Of a stretch of DNA of 64,000 nucleotides, positions 44,663 to 56,316 are shown piece by piece (positions within the stretch are counted from its first letter, which is position 1; each line of letters opens with the position of its first letter). The stretch is from assembly GCF_006175985.1 (NCBI RefSeq), contig NZ_SRSH01000012.1, forward strand, positions 1-64,000. Direction: 5' to 3'. Position numbers and translations under genes: made by a program. Origin of the DNA: Methylotetracoccus oryzae. GTDB lineage: Bacteria; Pseudomonadota; Gammaproteobacteria; Methylococcales; Methylococcaceae. Below the pieces are notes generated by a model, which did no database searches, had not been told where the DNA came from, and was given only the letters and a program-made list of their open reading frames with translations.

Positions 44663-45189
44663 GCCGCAGGGGCTCGCAGCGACGGTTCGTTTATGCCTCG
44701 CTGCTGAGACCTCCTAGAAGCTCCGGCATGGGTTCGTCGCAGCCTTCAGTGGAATTGAGTTCACGCCGCTCCCGGCGTCACGTCTCACTCCAGAGCCGCG
44801 ATCGTGGTTCGCTCCGATCAATGGGTTCATACGCCCCCCTTGAGGGCATGACCGCCAACTCGGATGCCTGGTCTGCTGGCGCCCAGGTACTTTTCGCTCC
44901 GACGGTCTCATCTCGGCTGTTGCTTCCCCATCAGGTCGCTGATCCTGTTTGAGAAATCCCTTGTGACAGGTGCGTGCGGTGCCCCGTTGACAACACGATG
45001 CCCGCGGCGCATGCTCCAGCCTGCCATGGGTGGTGGGGCCCATCGGGTCATGGTCCGGCGACAGGGAATCGAGCGCCGCTCCTGAGGGACGTCGTCGAGC
45101 CGCCATAACGGCGGTAATGACGATAGCTAGTCCGGGGTTATCCGGCCCACCGCGCGGCTTCGCTTGACCCCAACTGCGAGGAGACCGCC
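44663..45189. other. Intergenic stretch before the caspase gene
   Basis: About 525 bp. Frames on both strands are not protein-like. A GAGGAG precedes the caspase ATG. It presumably carries the promoter for the caspase/CHAT operon; no repeat or operator stands out. Confidence 0.4.
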
Positions 45190-45981
45190 ATGACCAAGCG
45201 CGCCCTGTGCATCGGTATCAACGACTACCCCGGGACCGACAGCGACCTGTCCGGCTGCGTCAACGACTGCAATGACTGGGCTGCCGTGCTGGCGACCCGT
45301 GGGTTTGCGGTGGCCCAGTTGATCGACCGCCAGGCAACCAAGGCCAATATGGTGGCCGCAATTGGCGATCTGGTCGACAAGGCCGTCGCGGGCGACCGCA
45401 TTGTGCTGACCTATTCCGGTCACGGTACCTGGGTGCCCGATGCGGACGGCGATGAGCCCGACGGTCGCGACGAAGCGCTCTGCCCGTGGGACATCGGCCA
45501 GGGCAAGGCGCTGCTGGACGATGAGTTGCGGGAGCTGTTCAGCAAGCGCGCGCGGGGTGTCCGGCTGCTGATGATCTCCGACAGCTGCCATTCCGGCAGC
45601 GTGACCAAGGGCGATGCCGCCGACCTCGATCCCGGTCTGCCCAGGGCGCGTTTCCTGCCACCGGAAGCGTGGCTGAAGGGCATCGCCTTGCCCGCTGAAA
45701 CACCCAGGAAGCTGCTCGGCGGCATGTCGCGCACCACGGGTGATCTGCTGATGGCGGGCTGTCTCGATACTCAATACAGCTGGGATACGCGTTTCCACAA
45801 CCGCCCGAACGGTGCCTTCACCTTCTATGCGCTGAAGACGCTGGCGCGCCTCGAACCTGAGGCGACTTACCGTGACTGGTTCAAGAAGATCACCCCCGCT
45901 TATCTGCCGACGAACCAGTTGCCCCAGAACCCCCAGCTTTTCGGTTCCGCCGCAGCGCGCAAATGGCCGGTTTTTGCATGA
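45190..45981 (+). CDS. Caspase-fold protease (type I metacaspase-like, peptidase C14)
   Basis: A 263-residue protein that is almost entirely a p20-like caspase domain. It opens TKRALCIGINDYPGTDSDLS followed by CVNDCNDWAAVL, a metacaspase pattern. The catalytic dyad is present: His78 in LTYSGHGTWV and Cys133 in LMISDSCHSGSV. The substrate-pocket stretch DGRDEALCPWD is also typical of metacaspases, which cut after Arg or Lys. There is no signal peptide or prodomain. A downstream GG-rich region is followed by FTFYALKTL. The next gene, 149 bp downstream in the same direction, encodes a giant CHAT-lipase. I infer that the two work together, with one possibly cutting the other. Confidence 0.88.
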   Translation: MTKRALCIGINDYPGTDSDLSGCVNDCNDWAAVLATRGFAVAQLIDRQATKANMVAAIGDLVDKAVAGDRIVLTYSGHGTWVPDADGDEPDGRDEALCPWDIGQGKALLDDELRELFSKRARGVRLLMISDSCHSGSVTKGDAADLDPGLPRARFLPPEAWLKGIALPAETPRKLLGGMSRTTGDLLMAGCLDTQYSWDTRFHNRPNGAFTFYALKTLARLEPEATYRDWFKKITPAYLPTNQLPQNPQLFGSAAARKWPVFA

Positions 45982-46130
45982 CTCGCTGATCGAACCACGC
46001 CGGGGTCGCACAGCCGGTGCAGGTCGTTTGCGCTGCCAGTGACGGCATGCCCTGACACCCCCCGCCGCCCGCGGACCGGGGCCACTGCGCGCCCTGGCAA
46101 GGTCCGAGCCCGCTTTGAGAAGGAGTTCCC

Positions 46131-49100
46131 ATGACCCGATCCTCCGCACCACTCAAGCTGCGTTTCCCCCTGTCCGCGCCGCCCGTCGACGATGGCGCCA
46201 ACCTGCCCACCGTGCTCACGCGGCCCGCCAATCGCGGGGAAGGCTGCGACCTCTTGCAGTTGTTGCCTAACGTCACGGCTGTACGGAGCTGGCCGCTGGC
46301 GCCGGCGAGCCGCAGTGCCGACGCGCCCGAGCAGGCGGAGGCGGCGGCCGACAGCCGCCTCCTCGCGCTGGAAGCGTCCGACGGCACCACCGTTTTCATG
46401 CGGGCCGACGCGCTGGCCGAGCGTCTCGCGCGCCTGCACCCGGAGGCCGTAGGTGTCGACGGCGCGGTCGACCTGGCACGGTTGTGCGAGCGCTCGACCG
46501 CCACCCGCGGGACAGGTGACTGGCTCTGGCGGCAAGTGACCGAGCTGGCGATCGAACCCGATGCGATACTCGATGCCGCTCGTGATAAGGCCGAGGAGTG
46601 GCTGGGCGAGAAAATCGGCGACAAGCCCACCGACTGGGCCGTTGCCGGTGCGTCATGGGCTGGTGCCAAGGCCCTGATGTGGGCCGTCGAGAGCCGGTTG
46701 GCCGCAGAGCCGGGCTTGTACCGCTGGCGCAACGGCGAAGCCTTGTCCGCGGCCGATCGCATGGACCGCGACAAGCTGCGAGTCCTCGCCGGCGGGGGCA
46801 CGCCCGCCCTGGTGTTCATTCACGGCACGGGTTCCCATACGCTCGGGAGTTTCGGCGAGCTCCCGGCCAGTGCTGCCTGGGTAGGGCTGGTGGAGCACTT
46901 CGGCGAGCACATCTACGGATTCGAGCACCGAACCTTCTCCGAAAGTCCGATCGACAACGCCCTGCAACTGTTAAGCGAGTTGCCCGACGGAGCGAGGATC
47001 AGCGTCGTGACCCATTCGCGTGGCGGGCTCGTCGGAGACCTCCTGTGCGTGAACCCTGACGATACGACGACGCCGTTCGACGCGTTGATCGAGCAGTATC
47101 GCCGCCGGCCTCGGCAGGATGAGATTGCGGCGGAAGATGCCGATCCGCGTCTGAAATCATGGCGCGAAGCCGCTGCGGAGCAGGAGCGCGACAAATTGCG
47201 TCAACTGCTGACCGCGCTGCGGCAGCGTCGGCTGGTCATCGATCGCTACGTTCGGGTGGCTTGCCCAGCGCGCGGTACCGCGCTGCTGTCCGACAATCTC
47301 GATGTCTTTCTGTCGGGCCTGCTGACCCTGGTGCGCAAGTTTGGCGCCTGGTCCAGCGGTGCGGTGGCCGGTCTCGTCGCAACGCCGGCGGCCGGCGTTG
47401 CGGCCCGGGCCGCGGCCGATCGCTGGCTGCATTGCCTGGCTCGGGTCGTGCTTGAGATCGCCGAGAAGCGGCTTCAGCCTCAGGTGGTCCCCGGGATCGA
47501 GGCGATGCTGCCCGAGGCTCCGATGGGCATGTTTTTGGGGCTGGCTCCGTGCCGCACTCTGCCGATGGCGATCGTCGCGGGTGACATCGATGGCGGTGGA
47601 TGGATAAAGCGGATCGGGCTGGCCTTCACCGACTGGATGTTTTTCGATCGGCTGGACAACGATCTGGTCGTGGACAGCGCGTCGATGTACGCCGGTATTG
47701 CGCCGCGAGCGGAAGCCCAGGCGATTTTCGTGCAGGGCACTGAGGTCAATCATTTCCGTTACTTTCGCGACGCGACCGCTACCGGGCGCCGCCCGCTGCC
47801 GGAAGCGATGGTCCGCTGGCTGGTCGAGGAACGACCCGAGGAGTTGACCGAGTGGCAACCCCTGTCCTCGGTCTTGCCGGGCACGGCGAAGCCGGTATCC
47901 CGCGGCGGCCCCGTCCCGCTGCCGCCGAAGAATTCCCGCCCGGTGGTCGTCTATCTGCCCGGGATCATGGGCAGCAGTCTCTATGTGGCGCGGGGCGGCA
48001 AGAAGGATCACGTCTGGGTCGACCCGGACGATCTCGTATTCGGCGGGCTGGAAAAAATTGCCGTTGGCAAGCCAGCGATCCCCGAAGGCGTGGTCGATAT
48101 GGCGTATGGCAAACTCGAGGAACACCTGGCCGCGCGCGGCTACTACGTCGAGACCTGCGCCTACGACTGGCGCAAGCCGGTTACCGAACTCGGCCGCGAA
48201 TTCGCGGTGCGGTTGGCCACGGTGCTGAGCGACCATAAAGCTCAGCCGATCCGCATTCTGGCCCACAGCATGGGTGGACTGGTCGTCCGGGCCGCGTTGG
48301 CCAGCCGGCAGCCACGCGCGGACTTTTTCGGTCGCGAAGGCAACCGGTTGATCATGCTGGGTACGCCGAATCACGGTTCGCACCTGATGGTGCAGACCCT
48401 GTTCGGCCTGTCTGGCACGATACGTACGCTGGCGCGCTTCGATCTCAAACATGACATGGACGAAGTCCTGGCCATCGTCAGCGGCTATGGCGGCGCGATC
48501 AACCTGCTGCCGGCACCCGACTTCGTCGATGTCGGCAGCTATGCCGGCAAGCGCTTCTATGACCGGGCCGAGTGGGAGCGACTCAAGGAGGTCAACGACG
48601 ATTCCTGGTTCGGCCGGAATCTCTGCGGCGTTCCATCCGCGGCGGCACTGGCCGAAACGGCGAAGTTCTGGGACTCGCTCGCGGACACCGATTGGGTTCG
48701 CCACTATGGCGAACGGATCGCCTACGTCTTCGGTCAGGCCGATGCGACGCCCTGCGGACTATCGGCGCTGTGGACCCCCGACGGCCGTATGCGAGAGCTG
48801 TTGATCGCCGAAACGCCCTTCGGCGACGGCTCCGTGACATGGGCCTCGGGTCGATTGCGCGGTCTGCCCGACGAGAACTACTGGTTAATGGAAGCCGACC
48901 ATATGGGCCTGACCAGTACGCCCAGATTTTTCGGTGAGATCGAGGCCTTGCTGGAAGGTCGGATGCCGCGATTGAAGCGCTTGCCGGTAAGCCGCGGAGC
49001 CGGAGGGAGCGTGGACGGCGCGGTGACCACGCGCCGTCCCGGTCCGCCCCCGGGGTGGCCCACGGCCGCCGAGGTGCAGATGCGCCTGCTGGGCAGTCGG

Positions 49101-52100
49101 CCAGCGACGCTGAAGCCCCGTCGCGCGGAGCGAGTGCTGGAAGTGATGGTGCGCGGCATCGATCTGCGATTCGTCCAGATTCCGGTCATGTGCGGCCACT
49201 ATCGTGGCGATCCGATCGCTGGCGCGGAAGGCGTGATCGACCGTCACCTGGTGGCCGGAGCGCTCGGCGAGCGTCATCGGCTCGGTATCCGTACGGGAGA
49301 ACTCGGGACCGCAACCGTCGTGCTGATGCCGCGGACTGCCGCCCAGCGTCTGCGGCGCACCGGGCGTGGCGCCATCGTCGTCGGGTTGGGTGAGATGGGG
49401 CGACTGTCGGCGGACAATGTCACCGAGGCCGTGCGCAGCGGCGTGCTGAGCTACCTGTTGCACGCGTCGAACCGCTACAGCGAGGAGTGTGTCCAGCAGG
49501 ATGGCGTCGTTGCCGACGGCGGGCCGCTGCCGCTGCGTCTGGCGAGCGTGCTGATCGGCACGAATTCCGCGTCGCAACTGGAGGTCGGCGAGGCCGTTCG
49601 GGCCATCGTGCTCGGGGTGCTGCATGCCAACCGCGACTTTGCGCTGAACGCGCCCGGGGGACGGAATGCCCGGGCCTATGTCGCGGGTCTGGAACTGGTG
49701 GAACTGTACCTCGACACGGCGATTGCAGCGGCCCGAGCGGTCAGCGAACTCGAAGCCACGTTGGGTCGCGAACTGGAACGGCTCGGCGCACGGCTTGAGG
49801 TGGCCGCGGAACTGTCCCGCGGCGACGGATCGCGCCACCGTCTCGATGTGATGCCGTTCACCGACTACTGGCCGCGTCTGACGGTGACCGACGCCGATCG
49901 CGACGAGCTGGGGTGTAGACCGGAGTGCTACACGCCGCGCTGGCGCAATCCGATTCCGCCGGATGCGATGCGCCGCCTGCTCGGGTTGTACGGGGTTGGC
50001 GATCGGGGAGGGCAGCCCGAACTGTCCGGTCTGCCGTTCGGTCTCGATCAGACACCGATTGTGTCGTTCGCCGAACATCTGCGCTACGCCTATCTGGGTG
50101 AGCGAGCCCGCGCCGAGGTCATCGTGCAGCAACGCCAGCCCGGGCTGATCGAAAAGCTGGTCCGCGATGCGCTGACCGGCCCGGCCAGCACCGTCTACGT
50201 TGCCCGTAGCGGGTTTGGCGCGACGCTGTTTCCGATGCTGGTGCCGCTCGAACTCAAGGCCTCTCTGCGGCGCGCGCCCAATCTGATCCTGATGGTCGAC
50301 GAGGCGACTGCGAATCTGCCGTGGGAAATGCTGGAGGTGGACGGCACGCCGTGGGTGACCGAGACACAGGTCGTCAGGCAGTTTCTGACGGCCCGCTTCC
50401 GGCGCGAAGTGATTCGTGCCGAGAAACTGACCGCGTTGGTGATCTCCAACCCCAGTACCGAGGGCTACCATGCGCAGTTCGGCGGCCCCGGCTGGAAGCC
50501 GGAAATCGGTGTGGACGGTCAGCCCCTACCCGACCGACTGCCCGAACTGAAGGGGGCGGTCCGCGAAGGCGAGGTCATCGCCGGAGCGCTTGAGGCAGCC
50601 GGTTATGCGGTCGAAGCCGCACCGCCCGACTCCCGAGCGGCCGAGGTTTTCGCAAAGCTGCTGGCCCAGCCCTATCGGGTCCTCGTCGTGGATGCCCATG
50701 GTGTGTTCGGAAAGCGGGCCGCGGATGGCACTTACCGCAGCGGCGTCGTGCTGTCGGACGGACTGCTGCTGTCCGCCGCCGAGATCGGTTTGATGGCAAC
50801 GGTGCCCGATCTGGTGTTCCTGAACTGTTGCCATCTGGCACGGGCCGGGGTTGGCGAGGGTGGCAACCGGCTCGCGGCGGGTCTGGCCCGCGAACTGATC
50901 GAGATGGGCGTTCGCGGCGTCGTGGCGGCCGGCTGGGAAGTGCGCGACGATGCCGCGCGTACCTTTGCCGAGACCTTCTTTCAACAGATGGTGGGGCGCG
51001 GAGTGTCCTTTGGTCGAGCCTTGTCTGAGGCTCGCCGGACTACATTCCAACTGCACGCCGATTGCAATACCTGGGGCGCCTATCAGGCGTATGGCGATCC
51101 GGAGTTCCGGCTCGCCACGGTCTCGACCGAGGCCTCGGACATGGACCGGCTGGTTTCGCCCGAGCAATTGCTGGACTGGCTGGCGCAGCGCCGCGTCGAG
51201 GCGGGAGCAGGCGAAGGCAAGGGCACGGACTTCCGGAGCATCAAGCGGCGCGTGACGAATCGCTTGCGCAAGGTCCCGGAGCCCTGGAAAGCGCGTGCGG
51301 ATGTACTGGAAGCCTGCGCCCGGCTCTATGCGGAATACCTGCCGGAGGGATCGGAGGCCGCACGGCTGGCTTTCCAGGCAGCGCTGGCCGAAGACTCGCG
51401 GCAGGCGCCGGCGTCGATCTCGGCCATCGAACAGTTGATCAACCTTGAGGCGCGTGAAGGGGAATGGCGGAGCATGCCCGGTTCCAATCAGGATCTCGAT
51501 GAAGCCCGGCGGCTCGCCCGCAGTGCCGTCAAGCGCATTACGGCCCTGGAGGATCTGACCTCCGGCGCCGCGGTGCCCCTCAACGTCGAGCGGCAGTCTA
51601 TCTTCGGCAGTGCGTACAAGCAGGCTGCCGCCGTCGCCTTGCGGGCGGGGCAAGGCTGGGAAGCGGTTGAAGCCAGCCTCAAAAAGGCTCGGGAGGCCTA
51701 TGCCCGTGGTGAAGGCGACCCGTCCGTGCCGGGTTGGAACCCCTACGCCTGCCTCAACCGCCTGCAGCTCGATGCGGTGCTCGGTGCCCCTGCGGACGAT
51801 GCGTGTCGCGTCGCGCTGGCCCGGTGCGAGCGTGCGGCGCGGAGCCGTTTCGCCGCGACCTACGATTTCTTCGATGGCGTCATGGCGGCGGACACGGCAG
51901 TCACCGAGTGGTTGTTCGACCGGAAGCCGCCGCGCTCGGAACGCGCGCAGGATGAGGATGCGGATCGATTGCTCGCCATTTATCGGGGTGCGTTTAAGGA
52001 TCTGTCGGCCTCGGGACGTCAGCGCGACTCAGTCGTAACACAGCTTCAGCTTGTGGCGGAGTTCCTGGAGGCACGGGGCGAAAAGGTGGAGAAGGGCGAT

Positions 52101-52256
52101 CGTGCGCGCAGTGCCGTGCTACGCCGTTTGGCCGCCCAACTCGGCGGAATGGCCGACCCCGGCCACGGGGCGTCAGCGGAGGCCGTGCCGGTCCCGGATC
52201 ACACAGGGGAGGCAGCGAACGACGCACCGCCGGACGGCGAGGAGCCAGGGCGGTAA
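46131..52256 (+). CDS. Giant dual alpha/beta-hydrolase-CHAT protease fusion (2041 aa)
   Basis: The start ATG follows AAGGAG. Domains, left to right: an N-terminal leader (1-215); a first alpha/beta hydrolase with oxyanion stretch [11 protein letters not shown] (from 229) and nucleophile Ser296 in VTHSRGG; a second, LCAT/PGAP1-like lipase from 604 ([12 protein letters not shown]) with Ser713 in LAHSMGGL and LGTPNHGSH; a mixed region (about 960-1280); a CHAT caspase-fold protease (about 1290-1660) with PWEMLEVDG, His1523 in VVDAHGVFG and Cys1567 in VFLNCCHLA; and a helical, TPR-like C-terminus (1690-2000). No signal peptide or membrane helix. All catalytic residues seem intact. It likely hydrolyses lipid or another ester under protease control. 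This is inference. Confidence 0.85.
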   Translation: MTRSSAPLKLRFPLSAPPVDDGANLPTVLTRPANRGEGCDLLQLLPNVTAVRSWPLAPASRSADAPEQAEAAADSRLLALEASDGTTVFMRADALAERLARLHPEAVGVDGAVDLARLCERSTATRGTGDWLWRQVTELAIEPDAILDAARDKAEEWLGEKIGDKPTDWAVAGASWAGAKALMWAVESRLAAEPGLYRWRNGEALSAADRMDRDKLRVLAGGGTPALVFIHGTGSHTLGSFGELPASAAWVGLVEHFGEHIYGFEHRTFSESPIDNALQLLSELPDGARISVVTHSRGGLVGDLLCVNPDDTTTPFDALIEQYRRRPRQDEIAAEDADPRLKSWREAAAEQERDKLRQLLTALRQRRLVIDRYVRVACPARGTALLSDNLDVFLSGLLTLVRKFGAWSSGAVAGLVATPAAGVAARAAADRWLHCLARVVLEIAEKRLQPQVVPGIEAMLPEAPMGMFLGLAPCRTLPMAIVAGDIDGGGWIKRIGLAFTDWMFFDRLDNDLVVDSASMYAGIAPRAEAQAIFVQGTEVNHFRYFRDATATGRRPLPEAMVRWLVEERPEELTEWQPLSSVLPGTAKPVSRGGPVPLPPKNSRPVVVYLPGIMGSSLYVARGGKKDHVWVDPDDLVFGGLEKIAVGKPAIPEGVVDMAYGKLEEHLAARGYYVETCAYDWRKPVTELGREFAVRLATVLSDHKAQPIRILAHSMGGLVVRAALASRQPRADFFGREGNRLIMLGTPNHGSHLMVQTLFGLSGTIRTLARFDLKHDMDEVLAIVSGYGGAINLLPAPDFVDVGSYAGKRFYDRAEWERLKEVNDDSWFGRNLCGVPSAAALAETAKFWDSLADTDWVRHYGERIAYVFGQADATPCGLSALWTPDGRMRELLIAETPFGDGSVTWASGRLRGLPDENYWLMEADHMGLTSTPRFFGEIEALLEGRMPRLKRLPVSRGAGGSVDGAVTTRRPGPPPGWPTAAEVQMRLLGSRPATLKPRRAERVLEVMVRGIDLRFVQIPVMCGHYRGDPIAGAEGVIDRHLVAGALGERHRLGIRTGELGTATVVLMPRTAAQRLRRTGRGAIVVGLGEMGRLSADNVTEAVRSGVLSYLLHASNRYSEECVQQDGVVADGGPLPLRLASVLIGTNSASQLEVGEAVRAIVLGVLHANRDFALNAPGGRNARAYVAGLELVELYLDTAIAAARAVSELEATLGRELERLGARLEVAAELSRGDGSRHRLDVMPFTDYWPRLTVTDADRDELGCRPECYTPRWRNPIPPDAMRRLLGLYGVGDRGGQPELSGLPFGLDQTPIVSFAEHLRYAYLGERARAEVIVQQRQPGLIEKLVRDALTGPASTVYVARSGFGATLFPMLVPLELKASLRRAPNLILMVDEATANLPWEMLEVDGTPWVTETQVVRQFLTARFRREVIRAEKLTALVISNPSTEGYHAQFGGPGWKPEIGVDGQPLPDRLPELKGAVREGEVIAGALEAAGYAVEAAPPDSRAAEVFAKLLAQPYRVLVVDAHGVFGKRAADGTYRSGVVLSDGLLLSAAEIGLMATVPDLVFLNCCHLARAGVGEGGNRLAAGLARELIEMGVRGVVAAGWEVRDDAARTFAETFFQQMVGRGVSFGRALSEARRTTFQLHADCNTWGAYQAYGDPEFRLATVSTEASDMDRLVSPEQLLDWLAQRRVEAGAGEGKGTDFRSIKRRVTNRLRKVPEPWKARADVLEACARLYAEYLPEGSEAARLAFQAALAEDSRQAPASISAIEQLINLEAREGEWRSMPGSNQDLDEARRLARSAVKRITALEDLTSGAAVPLNVERQSIFGSAYKQAAAVALRAGQGWEAVEASLKKAREAYARGEGDPSVPGWNPYACLNRLQLDAVLGAPADDACRVALARCERAARSRFAATYDFFDGVMAADTAVTEWLFDRKPPRSERAQDEDADRLLAIYRGAFKDLSASGRQRDSVVTQLQLVAEFLEARGEKVEKGDRARSAVLRRLAAQLGGMADPGHGASAEAVPVPDHTGEAANDAPPDGEEPGR

Positions 52257-52345
52257 GCATCTTGGTGCCGCCTTCCATCGACGTCTCCCCTACGTTGCCG
52301 TACGCGAACCGGTAGCCAGGCTGCCTCGATCCTGTCGGACCTCGT

Positions 52346-53254
52346 TCATGGTGGGGCCGGCGATCGATCGGGCAGGCCCAATTGCAACAGGGCGCGTGTC
52401 TGTTCCAGGATGCGCGACTTCACTTCGGTATCGAGTCGCTCCAGCCAGCGATGGGGTATGGCTGCGGCACCGTAGTGGGCCCCGGCCAGCATGCCCGCCA
52501 AGGCGCCCACGGTGCCGGCGGCCTGGCCGCGGTTCACGGCGCCCGTGACGCACGATTCGAAAGAATCCGTCGTGAAGACGAAGTGACAAACCGTTTGAAA
52601 TGTTTCGACGACGTAGCCGCTGGCGCGACCCGGATACGGGTCGAAGCGGAATGCGGGATGGGCTGCAACGAGCCAGTTCGCGATCCCTTGGCAAGCGGCC
52701 AGGCCCCGACCGTGAAGCAGTGCGAGGGCCATCAGGGCGACCGCCTGGGTCGCGGCGTCGGAATAGGGGTTGTTGTGCGTGATGTGGCTTTGCTGGAGCG
52801 TCTGCGCCATCAGCCTTGACTCGTCGTCCAGGTTCAGCAGGACCAATGGCAGATTGCGGACGCAGGCCGCGCTGCCGGCATCGCGCACGTTCACTAGGCC
52901 GGCCACGGTGCCATGCAGCAGGTAGCGGGTGATGCCGCGGCGACAGGCGCGGCCGACATCGACCGGTCGCGCCCGAAACCAGTCCACGAAACCGTCGGCC
53001 ACGGACTTCAGATCCCATCCGCCGTGTGCGATCAGGGCCTGGGCCAGCGCCAGCGACATTTCGGTCGCATCCGTCACCTGACCCGGTTTCAGTTCCAGCC
53101 AACCGCCACCGATCATGCGGTCGTGAATGCCATGCCGCTCGCGGATTTCCTCCGGCGTCAGATACTCGACGGTTGCCCCGAGGGCGTCGCCGATGGCCAG
53201 GCCGAGGTAGGCGCCCAGCGCTCGGCGTCGCAGGGGCAGATCAGGTTCGGGCAT
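52346..53254 (-). CDS. ADP-ribosylglycohydrolase (DraG) family protein with lost metal ligands
   Basis: A 302-residue DraG-fold protein. N-terminal GAYLGLAIGDALGATVEYLT is standard and keeps the metal-ligand Glu30. But the TDD(T) motif reads TDAT (Ala63), and the GGDADT motif near the C-terminus reads GQAAGT, with Ala245 and Gly247 where both metal-binding aspartates belong. The surrounding VGALAGMLAGAHYG is normal, so the fold is kept. DraG enzymes remove ADP-ribose from proteins with two metal ions; this one probably cannot, and may instead bind ADP-ribose. It converges on the CHAT-lipase gene with 89 bp between stops. Confidence 0.8.
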   Translation of the reverse strand: MPEPDLPLRRRALGAYLGLAIGDALGATVEYLTPEEIRERHGIHDRMIGGGWLELKPGQVTDATEMSLALAQALIAHGGWDLKSVADGFVDWFRARPVDVGRACRRGITRYLLHGTVAGLVNVRDAGSAACVRNLPLVLLNLDDESRLMAQTLQQSHITHNNPYSDAATQAVALMALALLHGRGLAACQGIANWLVAAHPAFRFDPYPGRASGYVVETFQTVCHFVFTTDSFESCVTGAVNRGQAAGTVGALAGMLAGAHYGAAAIPHRWLERLDTEVKSRILEQTRALLQLGLPDRSPAPP

Positions 53255-53376
53255 CGGCTGCTCCGGGTTCGGGTGGGCGTGTGGGCCGGCCCTGCGGGCC
53301 AGGTGTCTTTCTGTTCCGTCTGATGCGGCCGCACCGGGCTTGGGACCGTCGTCGCATCAGGTTCGGCGCGCGTGAG

Positions 53377-53997
53377 TCAAGCCGCGAACGGGTCCAGCAA
53401 TCGCGCTTCGACCGCCGCGATCGTCGCGTCCGTGGATACGTGGTGAATCACCTGCCAGCCGCGTTGCGCGCCGGCCGCCACGTTTTCGGGAAGATCGTCG
53501 ATGTACAGGATCTCGTCTCCGCGGCATCCGGTGACGCTCTCCGCCGCTTCGTAGATGGCCGGGTGCGGCTTCATCGCTCCGAGTTCGTAAGACAGGAAGT
53601 ATCCGTCGAAATGGGCGAAGAACGGAAAGCGGGCTCGAATCTGCGTGACGGCCCAGTCGTTGGTATTGGAAAAGATCCAGCTGCGAATCCCTGCCGCTCG
53701 AAGGCGGGAGTGCAGGGCGACCATGTCTGTGATCTCGGAAAAGATATCGCTGAACGCCAGGCGAAAGGTCTCGCTGTCGCTTCGATAGCCTATGCCTTGT
53801 TGAACCTCTTCGAAGAACCGGTCACTCGTAATGTGCCCGTGTTCGTACCGTCGCATGACATCCGTCGAGGCGATGAAGCGTGCGATTTCATCGGGTGTCG
53901 CGCGGGCATCCGCCGCGATGCGCTGCAAGGCGTCCTGCCAGTCGAAGTCGACCAGAACCTTGCCGAGGTCGAACAGAACGATCGTCGGTCGGATCAT
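53377..53997 (-). CDS. HAD-IA family hydrolase
   Basis: A 206-residue haloacid-dehalogenase-like phosphatase. Motif I is IVLFDLGKVLVDFDWQDAL, motif II IFSNTNDW, motif III Lys in GAMKPHPAIYEAA, motif IV DEILYIDDLPENVAAG. It has the helical cap of the class IA group (YihX-like), which act on sugar phosphates or nucleotides. The ATG at 53997 starts MIRPTIVLFDLG; the frame upstream of it extends without family features. It diverges from groES across a shared 260-bp region. Confidence 0.88.
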   Translation of the reverse strand: MIRPTIVLFDLGKVLVDFDWQDALQRIAADARATPDEIARFIASTDVMRRYEHGHITSDRFFEEVQQGIGYRSDSETFRLAFSDIFSEITDMVALHSRLRAAGIRSWIFSNTNDWAVTQIRARFPFFAHFDGYFLSYELGAMKPHPAIYEAAESVTGCRGDEILYIDDLPENVAAGAQRGWQVIHHVSTDATIAAVEARLLDPFAA

Positions 53998-54144
53998 CGC
54001 GTACTGAATCTCCACTGACCTGATGATGGTGACGTGCCCGTATTGTAGCGTGCGGGCGGCGTTTCCTTTCCGACGCTCGCACGCTGCAGTGGCTGGTGAC
54101 TCAGCGATGCGTCGGCAGCGCGGGGAATTTTTTCGGCGCGGGGA

Positions 54145-54171
54145 CTTGAAAAGCCGACCCGCGTACATATA
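54145..54171 (+). promoter_or_regulatory. Sigma-32-like promoter of groESL
   Basis: CTTGAA (54145-54150) and CATATA (54166-54171) are spaced 15 bp apart, as in sigma-32 promoters; the -10 lacks the usual run of Cs. It lies just before the inverted repeat at 54180 and about 90 bp before the groES start. Confidence 0.55.
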
Positions 54172-54179
54172 TTGTTAGC

Positions 54180-54199
54180 AGCACTCGGTGGTGAGTGCT
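54180..54199. promoter_or_regulatory. CIRCE-like inverted repeat before groES with a short spacer
   Basis: AGCACTC (54180-54186) and GAGTGCT (54193-54199) are the two arms of the HrcA-binding CIRCE element, TTAGCACTC-N9-GAGTGCTAA. Here the right arm also continues with AA. But the spacer is six bases rather than nine, and the outer left arm is altered (TTAGC AGCACTC). It may be a variant operator or a decayed one. Confidence 0.6.
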
Positions 54200-54258
54200 A
54201 ATCACGGCTTTCACTACGACACCGTCAATCAACTCAACCCTCAACTCAGGGAGTCATT

Positions 54259-54549
54259 ATGAAGATTCGTCCTTTGCATGATCGCATCGTCGTCAAGCGC
54301 CTCGAGGAAGAAAAGACCTCGCCGGGCGGGATCGTGATCCCGGACACCGCGAAGGAAAAGCCGATTCAGGGTGAAGTCATTGCGGTCGGCAACGGCAAGC
54401 TGCTCGACAGCGGCGAAAAGCGCGCCCTGGACGTCAAGGTCGGCGACAAGGTTCTGTTCGGCAAGTACTCCGGCACCGAAGTCAAGATCGACGGCATCGA
54501 CTACCTGATGCTGCGCGAAGACGACGTCATGGGCGTCCTCGAAGCTTGA
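54259..54549 (+). CDS. groES: Co-chaperonin GroES
   Basis: A 96-residue GroES with [20 protein letters not shown], the mobile loop [20 protein letters not shown] and the C-terminal [19 protein letters not shown]. It forms the heptameric lid on GroEL and helps fold proteins with ATP. The ATG at 54259 follows AGGGAG. It is 44 bp ahead of groEL in one operon with a heat-shock promoter and a CIRCE-like operator upstream. Confidence 0.97.
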   Translation: MKIRPLHDRIVVKRLEEEKTSPGGIVIPDTAKEKPIQGEVIAVGNGKLLDSGEKRALDVKVGDKVLFGKYSGTEVKIDGIDYLMLREDDVMGVLEA

Positions 54550-54590
54550 TCTCGAAATTCGCTTGAACCCCGAACCAACGGAGGAAATGA

Positions 54591-56219
<1,629 letters not shown>

Positions 56220-56250
56220 TCCATCCGTCCTACGGATCGAAAGCAGGAAG

Positions 56251-56284
56251 GGCTCCGCCGGCGACGGCGGAGCCTTTCTTTTTT
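56251..56284 (+). terminator. Intrinsic terminator of groESL
   Basis: GGCTCCGCCG, a four-base loop GCGA and CGGCGGAGCC (56251-56274) make a perfect 10-bp stem followed by TTTCTTTTTT. A strong Rho-independent terminator placed 31 bp after groEL. Confidence 0.92.
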
Positions 56285-56316
56285 AGGGCATCCCATCGAC
56301 TCATGGTGCTGTGCGC

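Noticed and set aside
44642-44676. Hairpin at the end of the GT2 gene as a terminator
   Set aside because: The stem has a bulge, overlaps the stop codon and has no T-run, so it is too weak to list.
48885-50471. Minus-strand frame opposite the CHAT-lipase gene
   Set aside because: No recognisable domains, and the plus strand has intact catalytic motifs through the same region.
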